Below, piece after piece: positions 1-8,351 of a stretch of DNA of 20,926 nt. The stretch covers positions 1-20,926 of the forward strand of contig JAKSDM010000612.1 in the NCBI GenBank assembly GCA_022360135.1, read 5' to 3'. The notes under the pieces were generated by a model that saw nothing but the letters and a program-made list of their open reading frames with translations, had not been told where the DNA came from and searched no databases. Positions within the stretch are counted from its first letter, which is position 1. The number at the start of each line of letters is the position of its first letter. The DNA comes from Pseudanabaenales cyanobacterium (GTDB lineage: Bacteria; Cyanobacteriota; Cyanobacteriia; Phormidesmidales; Phormidesmidaceae). The position numbers and the translations under genes were made by a program.

Positions 1-66
1 GGTTAATTGCTCAAGCGCTTGTCGCTCTTCAGGAGTGAGGGAGACGATGTATTTCTTCTTAGGCAT
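1..66 (-). CDS. IS630-family transposase, N-terminal fragment (runs off left edge)
   Basis: An ATG at 66-64 opens a frame that stays open to base 1 and gives 22 residues beginning MPKKKYIVSLTPEERQALEQ. This is the characteristic opening of IS630/Tc1-type transposases common in cyanobacteria, where a short basic start precedes an N-terminal helix-turn-helix that binds the IS ends. The DDE catalytic part would lie to the left, outside the window. The start codon sits about 54 bases from the end of the tail-protein gene at 120, so the right end of this IS must lie in that gap. The family call rests on recognising a short N-terminus; whether the element is intact cannot be judged here. Confidence 0.7.
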   Translation of the reverse strand, partial: MPKKKYIVSLTPEERQALEQLT

Positions 67-119
67 CTGTCAGAGCATGATAGGAGACAGGGTAATTATC
101 GACGATTCTATTCCTCAAA

Positions 120-1127
120 TCAAATTTGACAGACTAGTAGGTTTTGCCGCTGCGTTCGTAAAAATCGCTTTTCCCCCCGCAAAATGTTGATTTCTCGCCG
201 TTCAGGATTGAGGATACAAAGGCGATGGGTGCGATCAAGGGCGAGTTTCGCCGCCGCCCCCCGATAGCCCACAACCGGTGTAGCGGTGTCTGCCGATGGG
301 TCAAGGCAAAAAATGAACCGTTCTTCTTCTTCTCCCACCGACCGGGGACGGCGATCGCCAATGTAGAGATTCCCGTCGCTATCCACGGCTAACCCAGAGG
401 GCTGCACGCTGTCAGGCAGGCGCTCCCCTAAATCGAGTATGGGTTGAAGTTCGGCGAGATTGCCGTCGGACTTGAATCTCACCACTGCCTCGGTATCGAG
501 GACACAGATATCTTGATCCGCTGGATTATCTTGATTGGGCGCCAGTGCGATCGCTTGGGGGGCTCTCAGCTCCCCTCTAGCAAATCCTGCTGTCGGTATG
601 GGACGCCCTGAGGGGGCGTATTTCACAATAATCTGTTCGCCGATGTTTAAAAGGACATAGAGGGTCCCCTTGCGATCGGCGGCCAAATCGACCACCCCAA
701 CCCCCGCTGGCAGGGTCACGACCCATCGAATTTGCCAGTTAAGCCGCTCGGCAAAGGCATAAATACGAGTTTGATAGGTAAATTCTGACGGTTTAAATTC
801 GTCTGCCACATAGATATTGGGGCGACTATAGGCAATGTGGGTCGGCTGAACGAATCTATCTTGAAAAACGTCAATTGACTCCGCATAGTTTTGCTGCGAA
901 TCGAACTGCACAATCCGCCGATTATTGGCATCGAGCCCATAAACTTGAGCCAGGTCTCCTAGGGCCAGGTCGGTAACCTCGACAGCGCTCAGTTTGTGTT
1001 CGGCGACAAACTGCAAACCCGATTTGAGTCGTACGCCCTCATCGTCAACGGCCAAATTCTGGAGGTCTCCCCGTTCCCAATCCGCCTGAGTATTTAGCAC
1101 TAAAAATTGAAATTCTTTCGGTTTCAT
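120..1127 (-). CDS. NHL/beta-propeller tail protein, probably shortened at its C-terminus
   Basis: A 335-residue last gene of the CIS operon, starting one base after the stop of the Afp12-type gene (TGAGATG) with a GGGAAG ribosome-binding site. Repeated strands of the NHL/propeller type are visible, for example LAVDDEG near residue 25, VVDLAADRKGTLYVL near 145, IALAPNQD near 195, and GLAVDSDGNLYIGD near 245. Proteins of this kind lie next to the Afp12 gene in many CIS and phage-tail clusters and are generally placed at the baseplate periphery as a tail-attached or receptor-facing component. Those I know usually continue beyond the propeller into a further tail domain. Here the frame ends soon after residue 315, just inside the IS630 sequence at the left edge, so loss of the C-terminal part is likely. 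The propeller call is fairly secure; the exact role is inferred from position. Confidence 0.7.
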   Translation of the reverse strand: MKPKEFQFLVLNTQADWERGDLQNLAVDDEGVRLKSGLQFVAEHKLSAVEVTDLALGDLAQVYGLDANNRRIVQFDSQQNYAESIDVFQDRFVQPTHIAYSRPNIYVADEFKPSEFTYQTRIYAFAERLNWQIRWVVTLPAGVGVVDLAADRKGTLYVLLNIGEQIIVKYAPSGRPIPTAGFARGELRAPQAIALAPNQDNPADQDICVLDTEAVVRFKSDGNLAELQPILDLGERLPDSVQPSGLAVDSDGNLYIGDRRPRSVGEEEERFIFCLDPSADTATPVVGYRGAAAKLALDRTHRLCILNPERREINILRGEKRFLRTQRQNLLVCQI

Positions 1128-1128
1128 C

Positions 1129-3621
1129 TCAACGCTTCCCAGGGTCGATTTCGATCTGGTGTCTGGTCGAGTAAATCAAGCTGTGGGGAGGAATCGGAAT
1201 ATTCCCAGCCCGATCGACCTCGATCTCTTCCTCGGCGTCGCCAACCTGCAATTCCAAATTTTCCACACAGTCCATTGCCGCCGTGCTGTTTTCAATCGCT
1301 TGATACACCTCGGATCGATACACCGTTCGGCCAAAAGGCCAGCCCTTCCTTTCACGCCCCCCAGTCAGGGGATTTAAGAAGTATTGGGTGAGGAAATGCT
1401 CGATTTGTTGACGGCTCTCATCGGGGTTAAATTCAGGCCAAATCCGCACCACAGCCTTGACCCTGACCTCAACGAAGCTGGGCGGAATAACCTCCACTTG
1501 GGTGGTAATCAGCCGGTGTTTGTCCAAATGTTGATGGATAGCCTGCAAAAAACCTGAACTGGGTTGAGTTGGTTTCGGGGTTTCGCTGTAGGGGACGACA
1601 ACCACTTTGACCTGTGAGCTGAGAGCTGGTTCTGGCGGGAGAAACACTTGCGCTCTGGCGACCCGAAGTCCAGGCGTGGCTAGCGCCAATTGCTCAAAAT
1701 CTTCGCTAGTCACTGCCCGCTCTATTCGTTTCAGTTCTTTTCTCGCCCGTCGCTGGCCCTGTTCTAGTGATTCATGAGCGGTTCCTCCTACCGCAGCGCA
1801 TCGGTTTTCAACGGTGACGAATTCTGGATCCAACAGACCATAAGCCGGGTTGTAAATCTGCTGAATGGTATTCGCTTCCACATTCCCTTGCCCTCCCTGC
1901 ACAAGTTGACAAGCAATGACGCGAATGTTGTATTCATCGCCATCATCTGACGCGGGTGGGATATCCCCGTTGACGCCATCGCCGAACCAGAGTTCACCCT
2001 GTTGTGGATCCAAGACGTAATGCGGATCTTCGGGGTGGGAGGCGTCAAAATCGTCAACTCGAATCCAGTCCCGCCAGCAGTTATTGGAGTTAATTTTCTC
2101 TTTTACTTGAAGCTGAAATGTTTTGGCGACAATCGGAAACGGCTTGAGAGAGAAAGTTTGATTGGGCAATCCATTGCTACGGAATAAACCGTGTCGATGA
2201 TCCGAGTCCGAAAGATAGGAAATCACCCGAACATTGCTGATTCCAGCTGGGGGAATATCTCGCCGGAAAACAATCGTTATGGATTGATTATTGTCTGTCT
2301 TGTCTAGTTCATACCCATCCCAGTCTTGCCAGCATCCATCCGGCATTTTGACCTGCAGAATATTATCGCCTTTAAGGGCTAAATAAGACGCCGGAAAGGA
2401 TTGTATACACTCGTGATGACTGGAATACGTGATCACTTCTCTCAGGGTGTCTGTCTGAGTCGCCGATATCGTATTCAGCAGAATGGAGTCTATTTTCGGC
2501 GGTAATTCGTATCCAGCCTGATCGACCCTGACTCGCAGCCAGTACATTTCCGCGGCAAAAGGGAAGAGGTTCCGCACCGCCATATCGATGGGGGGATTGA
2601 ACCAAAGCCGCCCGCTCTGGTAGAACATCTGGGTTTCCTCACGCTCGACCGGGAGTGACCGCCAATACCCCGCCAGGCTGTAATAGTCCCACGATAGAGA
2701 AACAGACGGAATAAACTCAACGGGGTCTTCTCCGTGACGGCCTCGGGCGACTGGATAATCTTCAAACAGATTAAAGGTTAAAGCGCTGGTTCCATGGGCA
2801 GGAAAGGGTTGAGCATAGATGGACTGGTTGTTGTCTTCTGAGACATAGAAATAAAGGTGATCAGTGATGTCTGTCGCACTGGTGAGTTTAACGCGATTGC
2901 GCGCTTCATCCAGATCCAAAGTGAGCTGTCGATCGCCATCACCGATGGCGATGGTTTTTCCGTCATTAAGTTTGCAAATGGCCGGGTTGTCTAGGTGTTT
3001 AACCCAACTAATCCCTAAATATTGATCTAAATACTGCTTCAATCTTTCGGTGTCGGCATTTTCCTCGCAGCCGGGAACGTTATCCCAATCAAACAGGTAA
3101 AGCGGCTTAAACCCAAGATATAAAGCACTGCCGATTGCGGCCTTTTGGCCAAAGGCATAGAAGGACAGTCCCTGCAGGCGATCGGCGTCTAGATTATCCA
3201 TCCGCCCGTCACCAGAAGAACTGATCACCTGTCCCAATTCAGCCGGGACAAGCAGCACAGAGCTGTCTGTCTCAAAGACAATCCCTTCCTTAGTCGCTAG
3301 CTTGGTCCCCTGGGTCACCAGCACAGGGGTCAAAATCTGCGGGTCAACCCATGAAAAAGTGACATCAGTTGTGGCTGGATTGGCGTCTTTGAGGCGAATC
3401 CCTAGCAGTTTCAAGAATTTGAGAGAGTTGTCTTCCCGAACTTGATCCAGATAGTAGCGTTGCAATTCACTTAACCAGGCAAACAGTTCGATCACGGTAA
3501 TGCCGGGATCGTGGATATTGTAATCTGTCCATTCGGGGGCATAGCGGGGAATTAATTTCTGCGCCTCTTCCACCAATTGGGCAAAGGTGCGGTTATCGAG
3601 TTGGGGTAAGGGGAGTGTCAT
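1129..3621 (-). CDS. cis12: Baseplate wedge protein, Afp12/gpJ-like (Cis12)
   Basis: This protein of about 830 residues is one of the two large wedge proteins that, in Afp/PVC-type particles, form the ring around the spike and transmit the contraction signal. The N-terminus carries the family hallmark: PEW at about residues 29-31 followed by HDPGIT and ELFAWL at about 38-50. A baseplate-J-like core begins near residue 560 (NIRVIACQLVQGGQGNVE), and the LTGG...GWPFGR signature lies near 750-763, followed by the YRSEVYQAIE segment. The reading frame can be extended upstream to a TTG at 3648, but I chose the ATG at 3621 because the protein then starts MTLPLPQLDNRTF, as expected for the family. 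That start overlaps the end of the Afp11-type gene by 29 bases, so translation is probably coupled. The family call is secure. Confidence 0.9.
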   Translation of the reverse strand: MTLPLPQLDNRTFAQLVEEAQKLIPRYAPEWTDYNIHDPGITVIELFAWLSELQRYYLDQVREDNSLKFLKLLGIRLKDANPATTDVTFSWVDPQILTPVLVTQGTKLATKEGIVFETDSSVLLVPAELGQVISSSGDGRMDNLDADRLQGLSFYAFGQKAAIGSALYLGFKPLYLFDWDNVPGCEENADTERLKQYLDQYLGISWVKHLDNPAICKLNDGKTIAIGDGDRQLTLDLDEARNRVKLTSATDITDHLYFYVSEDNNQSIYAQPFPAHGTSALTFNLFEDYPVARGRHGEDPVEFIPSVSLSWDYYSLAGYWRSLPVEREETQMFYQSGRLWFNPPIDMAVRNLFPFAAEMYWLRVRVDQAGYELPPKIDSILLNTISATQTDTLREVITYSSHHECIQSFPASYLALKGDNILQVKMPDGCWQDWDGYELDKTDNNQSITIVFRRDIPPAGISNVRVISYLSDSDHRHGLFRSNGLPNQTFSLKPFPIVAKTFQLQVKEKINSNNCWRDWIRVDDFDASHPEDPHYVLDPQQGELWFGDGVNGDIPPASDDGDEYNIRVIACQLVQGGQGNVEANTIQQIYNPAYGLLDPEFVTVENRCAAVGGTAHESLEQGQRRARKELKRIERAVTSEDFEQLALATPGLRVARAQVFLPPEPALSSQVKVVVVPYSETPKPTQPSSGFLQAIHQHLDKHRLITTQVEVIPPSFVEVRVKAVVRIWPEFNPDESRQQIEHFLTQYFLNPLTGGRERKGWPFGRTVYRSEVYQAIENSTAAMDCVENLELQVGDAEEEIEVDRAGNIPIPPHSLIYSTRHQIEIDPGKR

Positions 3622-6391
3622 GGTTGCTTCTTGCTGACCTGCGGTCAATTAACTCAATTCGATGCTCGCCATTGGAGACTAATGCGTGGGCGGGGATGTG
3701 AATTTCGCCGCCATTCCCAGCGTCAGCAGACTCAGTTCCATCAGCGAGAGCCATAGCTAGGAAATCAACCCGATCGACGTTAGGAATCTCCCCTAACAAG
3801 GCATAGAAGTCGGATAGGCAGGGCGATCGGCCAAATTCCCAGCCCCGCTTTTGATAGCCCCCCGTCAAGGGATGGAGAAAGGTGTTGAGGGTTTGTCTGG
3901 CCATTCGCTCCACCTCAGGCAGCGCCTCAAGCATGGTGACGACAATGCGGGTTGAGATCGCAATCTCGACGTATACCGGCCCCCTGACATCCAGATGTTT
4001 TGGGGTAGTAACGAGATTAGCCGCCTGCTGTTGTAGAGATTGCTTGACCTGTTGTCTGAGCCGTAGAGAGGGTCGGGGTTGCGGCTCGCTGCTGTGGGGG
4101 ACGACGATTACACTCACCCAACCAAGTTCGGGTTGTCCTTCGCGGTTAATATTTGGCAGGCACTTCACTCTGGCGACGCTACGAGACGCTTGCTCGGTCA
4201 AGCGTTCAAAATCGTCGGCCCGGTTGCGATGCTTCAACAGATGTGGGCCACGCTCTAGAGTCCGCTCTAGTAATTCAGGATCGCAGCCCCCTTCAGCGGG
4301 TTCGGGGTTGGTCACCCGATCGACAAAGGCAATAGAGCTATTTAAGCGGCTAATCCGCCAGCGATCGACATTGCCCTGTTTGCCGCCGCCCACCTGATAA
4401 GTCACCCGAATGTTATTCACCCCGACTGGCGGGATGGCGCCTTCTGCACCATCGCCAAATTGAATTTGTCCCAACCTGCGATCGATTTGATAATGGCGAT
4501 CGCCCGCTGCCGATTCCAGCAAATCTCCTCTCGACTCCCATTTCAGCCAAAATTGAGTCGTATTCCCTTGGTTGTCTCGCACGACCTCTACTTGAAGCTT
4601 GTCCTGCTTCGCCAGCGTTAACAGGTGTTGTCTGTCTTCAGCGGTAAGGGCGGTTAACTCATTCACCCAAACCGCCGCTGAGAGCACTGGCGATTGAAAC
4701 AGGGTAAAAGTTTGGTCAGCCTTGCCATTGCTGGAGCCCACAATTTCTTGCTCGATCGTCTCTGTTTGAGAAACCCAGGTGGTATTTAAATAAATGCCTG
4801 CGTTCTTGGGAGCAGGGACTGAGCTACCTGGCTGGGGATTAAATTGATCGTTTAGATCAACAATCCGGAGCCAATAAAGGGATTGGTCAAAGCGTGAGGC
4901 TTTCACAAAATCGGTAGGACCGATAAATTCAACTGTTCCACTTTGAGTCAAGCTGTTTGTTTTATCGCGAACGTCCAGTCTGGCCCACTGCCTGATACCG
5001 TTTTGCCGTTTGTAATATTCCCAAAGCAAGTGCGGTCGGTTGTTTTCGCCATAGGCCTGGATCGCCAGCGAAAAGAAAAGACTGATCGGACCTTTGAGAG
5101 GAGACGCGTCAAATCCCAAATAAAGCGCCTGATGTTTATCGTCTAGAGCCTGGAAGGGCTGGAAGGGTATGCCAGCTTTGCTTTCTTCAGTTTTGTTCTG
5201 ATATTGCAAATTATTCAATGTGAGACAATGCTCTAGAGGACTGGGTGTTGTCTCATCTTCAGTTGAGGCGGTTACTGATACTTTAATATTGTTGATTTGA
5301 ATATCCTTTAAATGATTAATCGGAGATGGGGCGTCCTCTGATGACTGACGAACAAGGGTGCAACGAATCCAACGATGGCTTTTAACGCCATTAATTTCCG
5401 TTGCTTGAATTTCGTAATCAGTGTTGTTTGCCAGAATCAGCTGGTTAGAGTCAACTACAAAATTATCAAAGGGACGCCATCTCAATGTTTGAGTGGCGGG
5501 ATCTTCCCCCCAATACTCCCAGCTAACTAAGCTAGGATCTGCCAGGTTTGTCAGAGAATCTTCTGGTTGGATATCCAGGCTTAAGCGGGCATTGCCTGTC
5601 ATATTAAAAAGAGTCAGATGCCCTAAATATAGACTATGCTCTTGCTTATCTTTGCCTGCAAATAGCTCCAAAGTAATGGCTTTTTCAACTGTCGCGACCC
5701 CTTTGGAATAAGCAGCAGTTAGCGTATCTTTGAGAGTCACTCGGCGATCGGAAACTTGATCAACTTCTACATATTCATGAGTTAAGAAACTGACTATTTT
5801 GAGGATGTCGCCAGCCTTAATCTCAGAGGTATCGTCTAGAAATAGGCTTGTATCATCTGGCTTGGCGTCAGAAACCAACCGAGTCAGCACAGGCGCTTGC
5901 TTTTCTGTCAAAAAACCAGGCGGGGCTGGGAAAATACCATCCTTGCTAGGGTTAACGCTATACGCGGCAACCAGCTGAGCTGGCGTCACTAGCATGTTCC
6001 TGCTTGTCTCAAAAACGACGCGATCGCGGTCTCCCGCCCCTGCAGCAGATACCTGAGTTTTGGCCGGAATCAAGACAGCTGCAGTGGCCCCCTGACTGAG
6101 ATTAAAGGACAGTGGAGCCCTCGCCGATTGAGCGGGTAGTCGTTTCACGCCAAGCAGATTGAGGAAAGCGATGAAGTTTTTCTCAGGGACTTGGTTCAGT
6201 TGCTGCAGCGTCCCTGCAACCATATGGGCAAAGATTTTCAGCAGTGCTGAACCGGAATCTCCATCCTCAGAAACCTGCCATTCAGGCGTATAGAAAGGAA
6301 CTAACCGGCGGATTTCTTGCACGAGTGCCGGAAAATCTCTGGGGTCAATTTTTGGCGGCGATGAGGCTCCGCCTCCGCTACGCGATCGCAT
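3593..6391 (-). CDS. cis11: Baseplate wedge protein, Afp11/gpJ-like (Cis11)
   Basis: A 932-residue large baseplate wedge subunit, the partner of the Afp12-type protein. The N-terminus has the family pattern PRDFPALVQEIRRLVPFYTPEW at about residues 17-38 (given here as a pattern, not a new motif). The baseplate-J-like core starts near residue 655 (NNIRVTYQVGGGKQGNVD). The LTGGYQKRGWEFGR signature lies near 840-853, and IPNVDRVDF near 865-873 precedes a terminal HIPAHAL segment. The long middle (roughly 150-640) is beta-rich and lacks a motif I can name. A GAGAGG ribosome-binding site lies eight bases before the ATG. The first dozen residues (RSRSGGGASSPP) are encoded by a HIP1-linked GC-rich repeat, so this N-terminal tip is probably not conserved. 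The gene follows gp25 by 55 bases and overlaps the next gene. Confidence 0.9.
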   Translation of the reverse strand: MRSRSGGGASSPPKIDPRDFPALVQEIRRLVPFYTPEWQVSEDGDSGSALLKIFAHMVAGTLQQLNQVPEKNFIAFLNLLGVKRLPAQSARAPLSFNLSQGATAAVLIPAKTQVSAAGAGDRDRVVFETSRNMLVTPAQLVAAYSVNPSKDGIFPAPPGFLTEKQAPVLTRLVSDAKPDDTSLFLDDTSEIKAGDILKIVSFLTHEYVEVDQVSDRRVTLKDTLTAAYSKGVATVEKAITLELFAGKDKQEHSLYLGHLTLFNMTGNARLSLDIQPEDSLTNLADPSLVSWEYWGEDPATQTLRWRPFDNFVVDSNQLILANNTDYEIQATEINGVKSHRWIRCTLVRQSSEDAPSPINHLKDIQINNIKVSVTASTEDETTPSPLEHCLTLNNLQYQNKTEESKAGIPFQPFQALDDKHQALYLGFDASPLKGPISLFFSLAIQAYGENNRPHLLWEYYKRQNGIRQWARLDVRDKTNSLTQSGTVEFIGPTDFVKASRFDQSLYWLRIVDLNDQFNPQPGSSVPAPKNAGIYLNTTWVSQTETIEQEIVGSSNGKADQTFTLFQSPVLSAAVWVNELTALTAEDRQHLLTLAKQDKLQVEVVRDNQGNTTQFWLKWESRGDLLESAAGDRHYQIDRRLGQIQFGDGAEGAIPPVGVNNIRVTYQVGGGKQGNVDRWRISRLNSSIAFVDRVTNPEPAEGGCDPELLERTLERGPHLLKHRNRADDFERLTEQASRSVARVKCLPNINREGQPELGWVSVIVVPHSSEPQPRPSLRLRQQVKQSLQQQAANLVTTPKHLDVRGPVYVEIAISTRIVVTMLEALPEVERMARQTLNTFLHPLTGGYQKRGWEFGRSPCLSDFYALLGEIPNVDRVDFLAMALADGTESADAGNGGEIHIPAHALVSNGEHRIELIDRRSARSNHDTPLTPTR
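6361..6391. repeat. HIP1-linked GC-rich interspersed repeat at the start of the Afp11-type gene
   Basis: On the minus strand the sequence reads GCGATCGC followed directly by GTAGCGGAGGCGGAGCCTC, which contains a small inverted repeat, GAGGC/GCCTC, around GGA. Short repeats of this composition joined to HIP1 octamers are scattered through many cyanobacterial genomes. It overlaps the first ten or so codons of the baseplate gene and gives a low-complexity Ser/Gly/Arg start. Repeat status is inferred from resemblance, because only one copy is in view. Confidence 0.45.
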
Positions 6392-6446
6392 ATTTTAACC
6401 TCTCACCAATTACAAATACTATCTTTTGAAGCTTTTGACTAACGCA

Positions 6447-6842
6447 CTAACCGCCTTGCAGATAAAAGGGGTAAACAAAATTGAATTCATTGTTGGTCGT
6501 CCGAACTCGATAGTTAACGTTAATTTCTAGCTTGCCGACAGTTCCTTGAGCTAGCGAAACCATAACCTGATTTAGATCGATTCTGGGCTCCCAACGAGTT
6601 AAGGCTTCACGCACACTTGACTCCACCAATCCAATAGTGGCCATATTCAGAGTCGCAAAGACAAAATTATGAATGCCGCAACCAAAATCAGGTTGCATAA
6701 TTCGCTCGCCTTTGGCAGTGGCTAGAATAATCCAGATCGATTCTCTAATGTCTTCTTCATACTCAGACATCACGATTTTCCCAGTCACACTATCCACTTT
6801 TACCGGAAATTTCCAACCTATTCCTAAAAACGCTTTAGCCAT
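6447..6842 (-). CDS. cis9: gp25-like baseplate wedge protein (Afp9/Cis9)
   Basis: A 131-residue protein of the gp25/lysozyme-like wedge family (no enzymatic lysozyme activity is expected). In phage T4 and R-type systems this protein joins the wedge to the first sheath ring. Family features are the GIGWKFP start, EEDIRESIWIIL at about residues 28-39, GERIMQPDFGCGI at about 46-58, and the EPR-type core motif WEPRI near residue 88. Length matches the usual 130-145 residues. It starts 9 bases after the stop of the OB-fold spike-base gene. A clear nearby Shine-Dalgarno sequence is absent (AGGAG lies about 15 bases upstream), so re-initiation after the upstream gene is likely. Confidence 0.93.
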   Translation of the reverse strand: MAKAFLGIGWKFPVKVDSVTGKIVMSEYEEDIRESIWIILATAKGERIMQPDFGCGIHNFVFATLNMATIGLVESSVREALTRWEPRIDLNQVMVSLAQGTVGKLEINVNYRVRTTNNEFNFVYPFYLQGG

Positions 6843-6851
6843 GGCTATTTC

Positions 6852-7157
6852 TCACTCTCCTGCTGGTTGCGGCCAGATAAAACCTATGATGTAAGGATAT
6901 TCAAAGCCATCTTGGGTAAACGCCATGAGTACTCGGTCGTCAACGGCCAGAGATGGTTGAGTTCCTTTTTCGCTTGTAATGACACCTGCTAGCATTTCGT
7001 CATTTTGTCCATTTTCCTTCTCTCTCCAGGAATATTTCACTTTTACTCTTCCATTAGCAATTTCTGATACATTGGTAACAGTTGCAACAACAACACCCCT
7101 GCTAAGTGCGCCGCTTCCTTTTTCTTCAGATTGAAGATAATAAGGTGGATAAGTCAT
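6852..7157 (-). CDS. Minimal gp5/gpV-like OB-fold spike-base protein
   Basis: A 101-residue protein matching the OB-fold domain of phage baseplate assembly protein V and of the VgrG/Afp8 spike. The pattern GVVVATVTNVSE, GRVKVKYSW, PSLAVDDRVLMAF and PYIIGFIWP fits the usual order: VVVGIV(T), GRVKV, DDEVLVAF and YVLG.LW. In the family this domain trimerises beneath the hub and normally continues into a triple-stranded beta-helix spike of tens to hundreds of residues. Here the protein stops five residues after FIWP, and the gp25 gene starts 9 bases later, so no beta-helix is encoded. It overlaps the gp27-like hub gene by four bases (ATGA), so hub and spike base, fused in VgrG and Afp8, are separate but translationally coupled. 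The fold call is strong. Confidence 0.85.
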   Translation of the reverse strand: MTYPPYYLQSEEKGSGALSRGVVVATVTNVSEIANGRVKVKYSWREKENGQNDEMLAGVITSEKGTQPSLAVDDRVLMAFTQDGFEYPYIIGFIWPQPAGE

Positions 7158-8347
7158 GATAGTGGTGATGTTTCTGAAGTAAGTTTTACGTTGTCTTTGC
7201 CAACGCCCTGCTTGACACTAAAAGTTGTTCGATAACCGGAGCTACTAATCGTGTGATTTGTTTTTTCGATGTAATAAGTCTGACTAAATTGGCTACCTAA
7301 TCCTTTCAATTCAATATTAGCGCCAGCCAATATATCTGGAACGCCAATAGATTCTCCGTTTCCCTTGAGACGCTCTTCATTTCTTTTAAGAAGAATAGAT
7401 TTTGCTAGATTTTCAGCATGCTTTTCGGAAGCAACAGGTTGTTTTACTTGCTCACGGAGCAGCTCTGGTCTTATAGACTTGCTTCTAGTTATAAAGTTAA
7501 GCGTTATAAAGTTAAGCAAGATGTCTAAAGTCTGTTGCATCTCTTGTTTTTTTATCTCAGGAGTATTTAGTTTGGCTGTGGCGACAATATTTTTTTGATT
7601 AAGCGTATCTTGTCCCGTCACACTGACTTGAGCAGCATATTCAGCAATATTAAGTTCTGGGGAAAAGCTCACTAGGCTTTTATTCCATTCTAAATTCACA
7701 ACTGGGTCTGATTTATAGGCTGGCTTGCGGAAATACAGCGTTTTATTAAAGACAAATAATTCATAGTAGTTTCTCTCAGCCAATCGCTTCAAAAACTCAA
7801 AATCACTTTCTTTCTCTTGCTTTACAATTTGTTCAAATTCTATCTCGCTATCTTCGATAGGTTCTTTGGAAGTGAATGTATTATTGCCATCAGGAGAAAT
7901 TTCTAGTTTGTACTCTGCAGCGATCGACTTTGCCACATTACTATCTGTTGTATCTTTCCAGGAACGTGGTTTTTTTTCTTTCATCATCAAAAAGGAGTAG
8001 TCGAAACCACTAACTTCCATCTGCGGAGGACTTCCAGAGGGAAAATCCACCTTCACTGATGTAATTAAACCGATCATTAATGTTTTGGTTTCTTTGGCAT
8101 AACCAAATTTGATCTCAACTTCTTTGCCAAATGAGAAAAGGCCCTCAAACCAAAGGATTTTTCGTTGTGTAGTATCAAACGCATTAAAAACAGTAAATGA
8201 AAATGTATCAGCACCATCCAAAGTGTTGTCAACATTCACACTGATTACTTCCACGCCCGCCTTGAGAATGTCCTGTCCTTCAACTAAAATCTCAAACGTA
8301 GGCGTATATAAATTTTGATATTTTTGCTCTAAAGTGACAATATCCAT
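7154..8347 (-). CDS. cis8: gp27/gpD-like baseplate hub protein (N-terminal half of Afp8/VgrG)
   Basis: A 397-residue member of the phage late-control D / gp27 family, which forms the trimeric hub adapting the six-fold tube to the three-fold spike. Diagnostic segments are PTFEILVEGQDI at about residues 16-27, FSFTVFNAFD near 49, GLITSVKVDFPSGSPP near 93, and SDFEFLKRLAERNYYELFV around 180-198, the last being the best conserved motif of VgrG hub domains. The C-terminal part (about 330-380) has the GVPDILAGANIELKG and QTYYIEKTNHTIS elements typical of gpD proteins. Two adjacent copies of a five-residue unit (LNFIT) lie near residues 277-286 and are encoded by a perfect 15-base tandem duplication. 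It follows the LysM gene after 4 bases and overlaps the OB-fold gene by four bases. Confidence 0.9.
   Translation of the reverse strand: MDIVTLEQKYQNLYTPTFEILVEGQDILKAGVEVISVNVDNTLDGADTFSFTVFNAFDTTQRKILWFEGLFSFGKEVEIKFGYAKETKTLMIGLITSVKVDFPSGSPPQMEVSGFDYSFLMMKEKKPRSWKDTTDSNVAKSIAAEYKLEISPDGNNTFTSKEPIEDSEIEFEQIVKQEKESDFEFLKRLAERNYYELFVFNKTLYFRKPAYKSDPVVNLEWNKSLVSFSPELNIAEYAAQVSVTGQDTLNQKNIVATAKLNTPEIKKQEMQQTLDILLNFITLNFITRSKSIRPELLREQVKQPVASEKHAENLAKSILLKRNEERLKGNGESIGVPDILAGANIELKGLGSQFSQTYYIEKTNHTISSSGYRTTFSVKQGVGKDNVKLTSETSPLS
7488..7517. repeat. Perfect 15-base tandem duplication inside the hub gene
   Basis: The unit GTTATAAAGTTAAGC occurs twice back to back (7488-7502 and 7503-7517). It is a multiple of three, so the reading frame is kept and the hub protein gains one extra five-residue unit. 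Direct observation. Confidence 0.95.
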
Positions 8348-8351
8348 AATG

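Noticed and set aside
3622..3648. A longer start (TTG at 3648) for the Afp12-type protein
   Set aside because: The extra nine residues have no family support, and the ATG at 3621 gives the expected N-terminus.
3882..4397. A 171-residue plus-strand reading frame
   Set aside because: It lies wholly antisense to the conserved core of the Afp11-type gene, has an Arg/Ser/Cys-rich composition typical of antisense reading, and matches no family I know.
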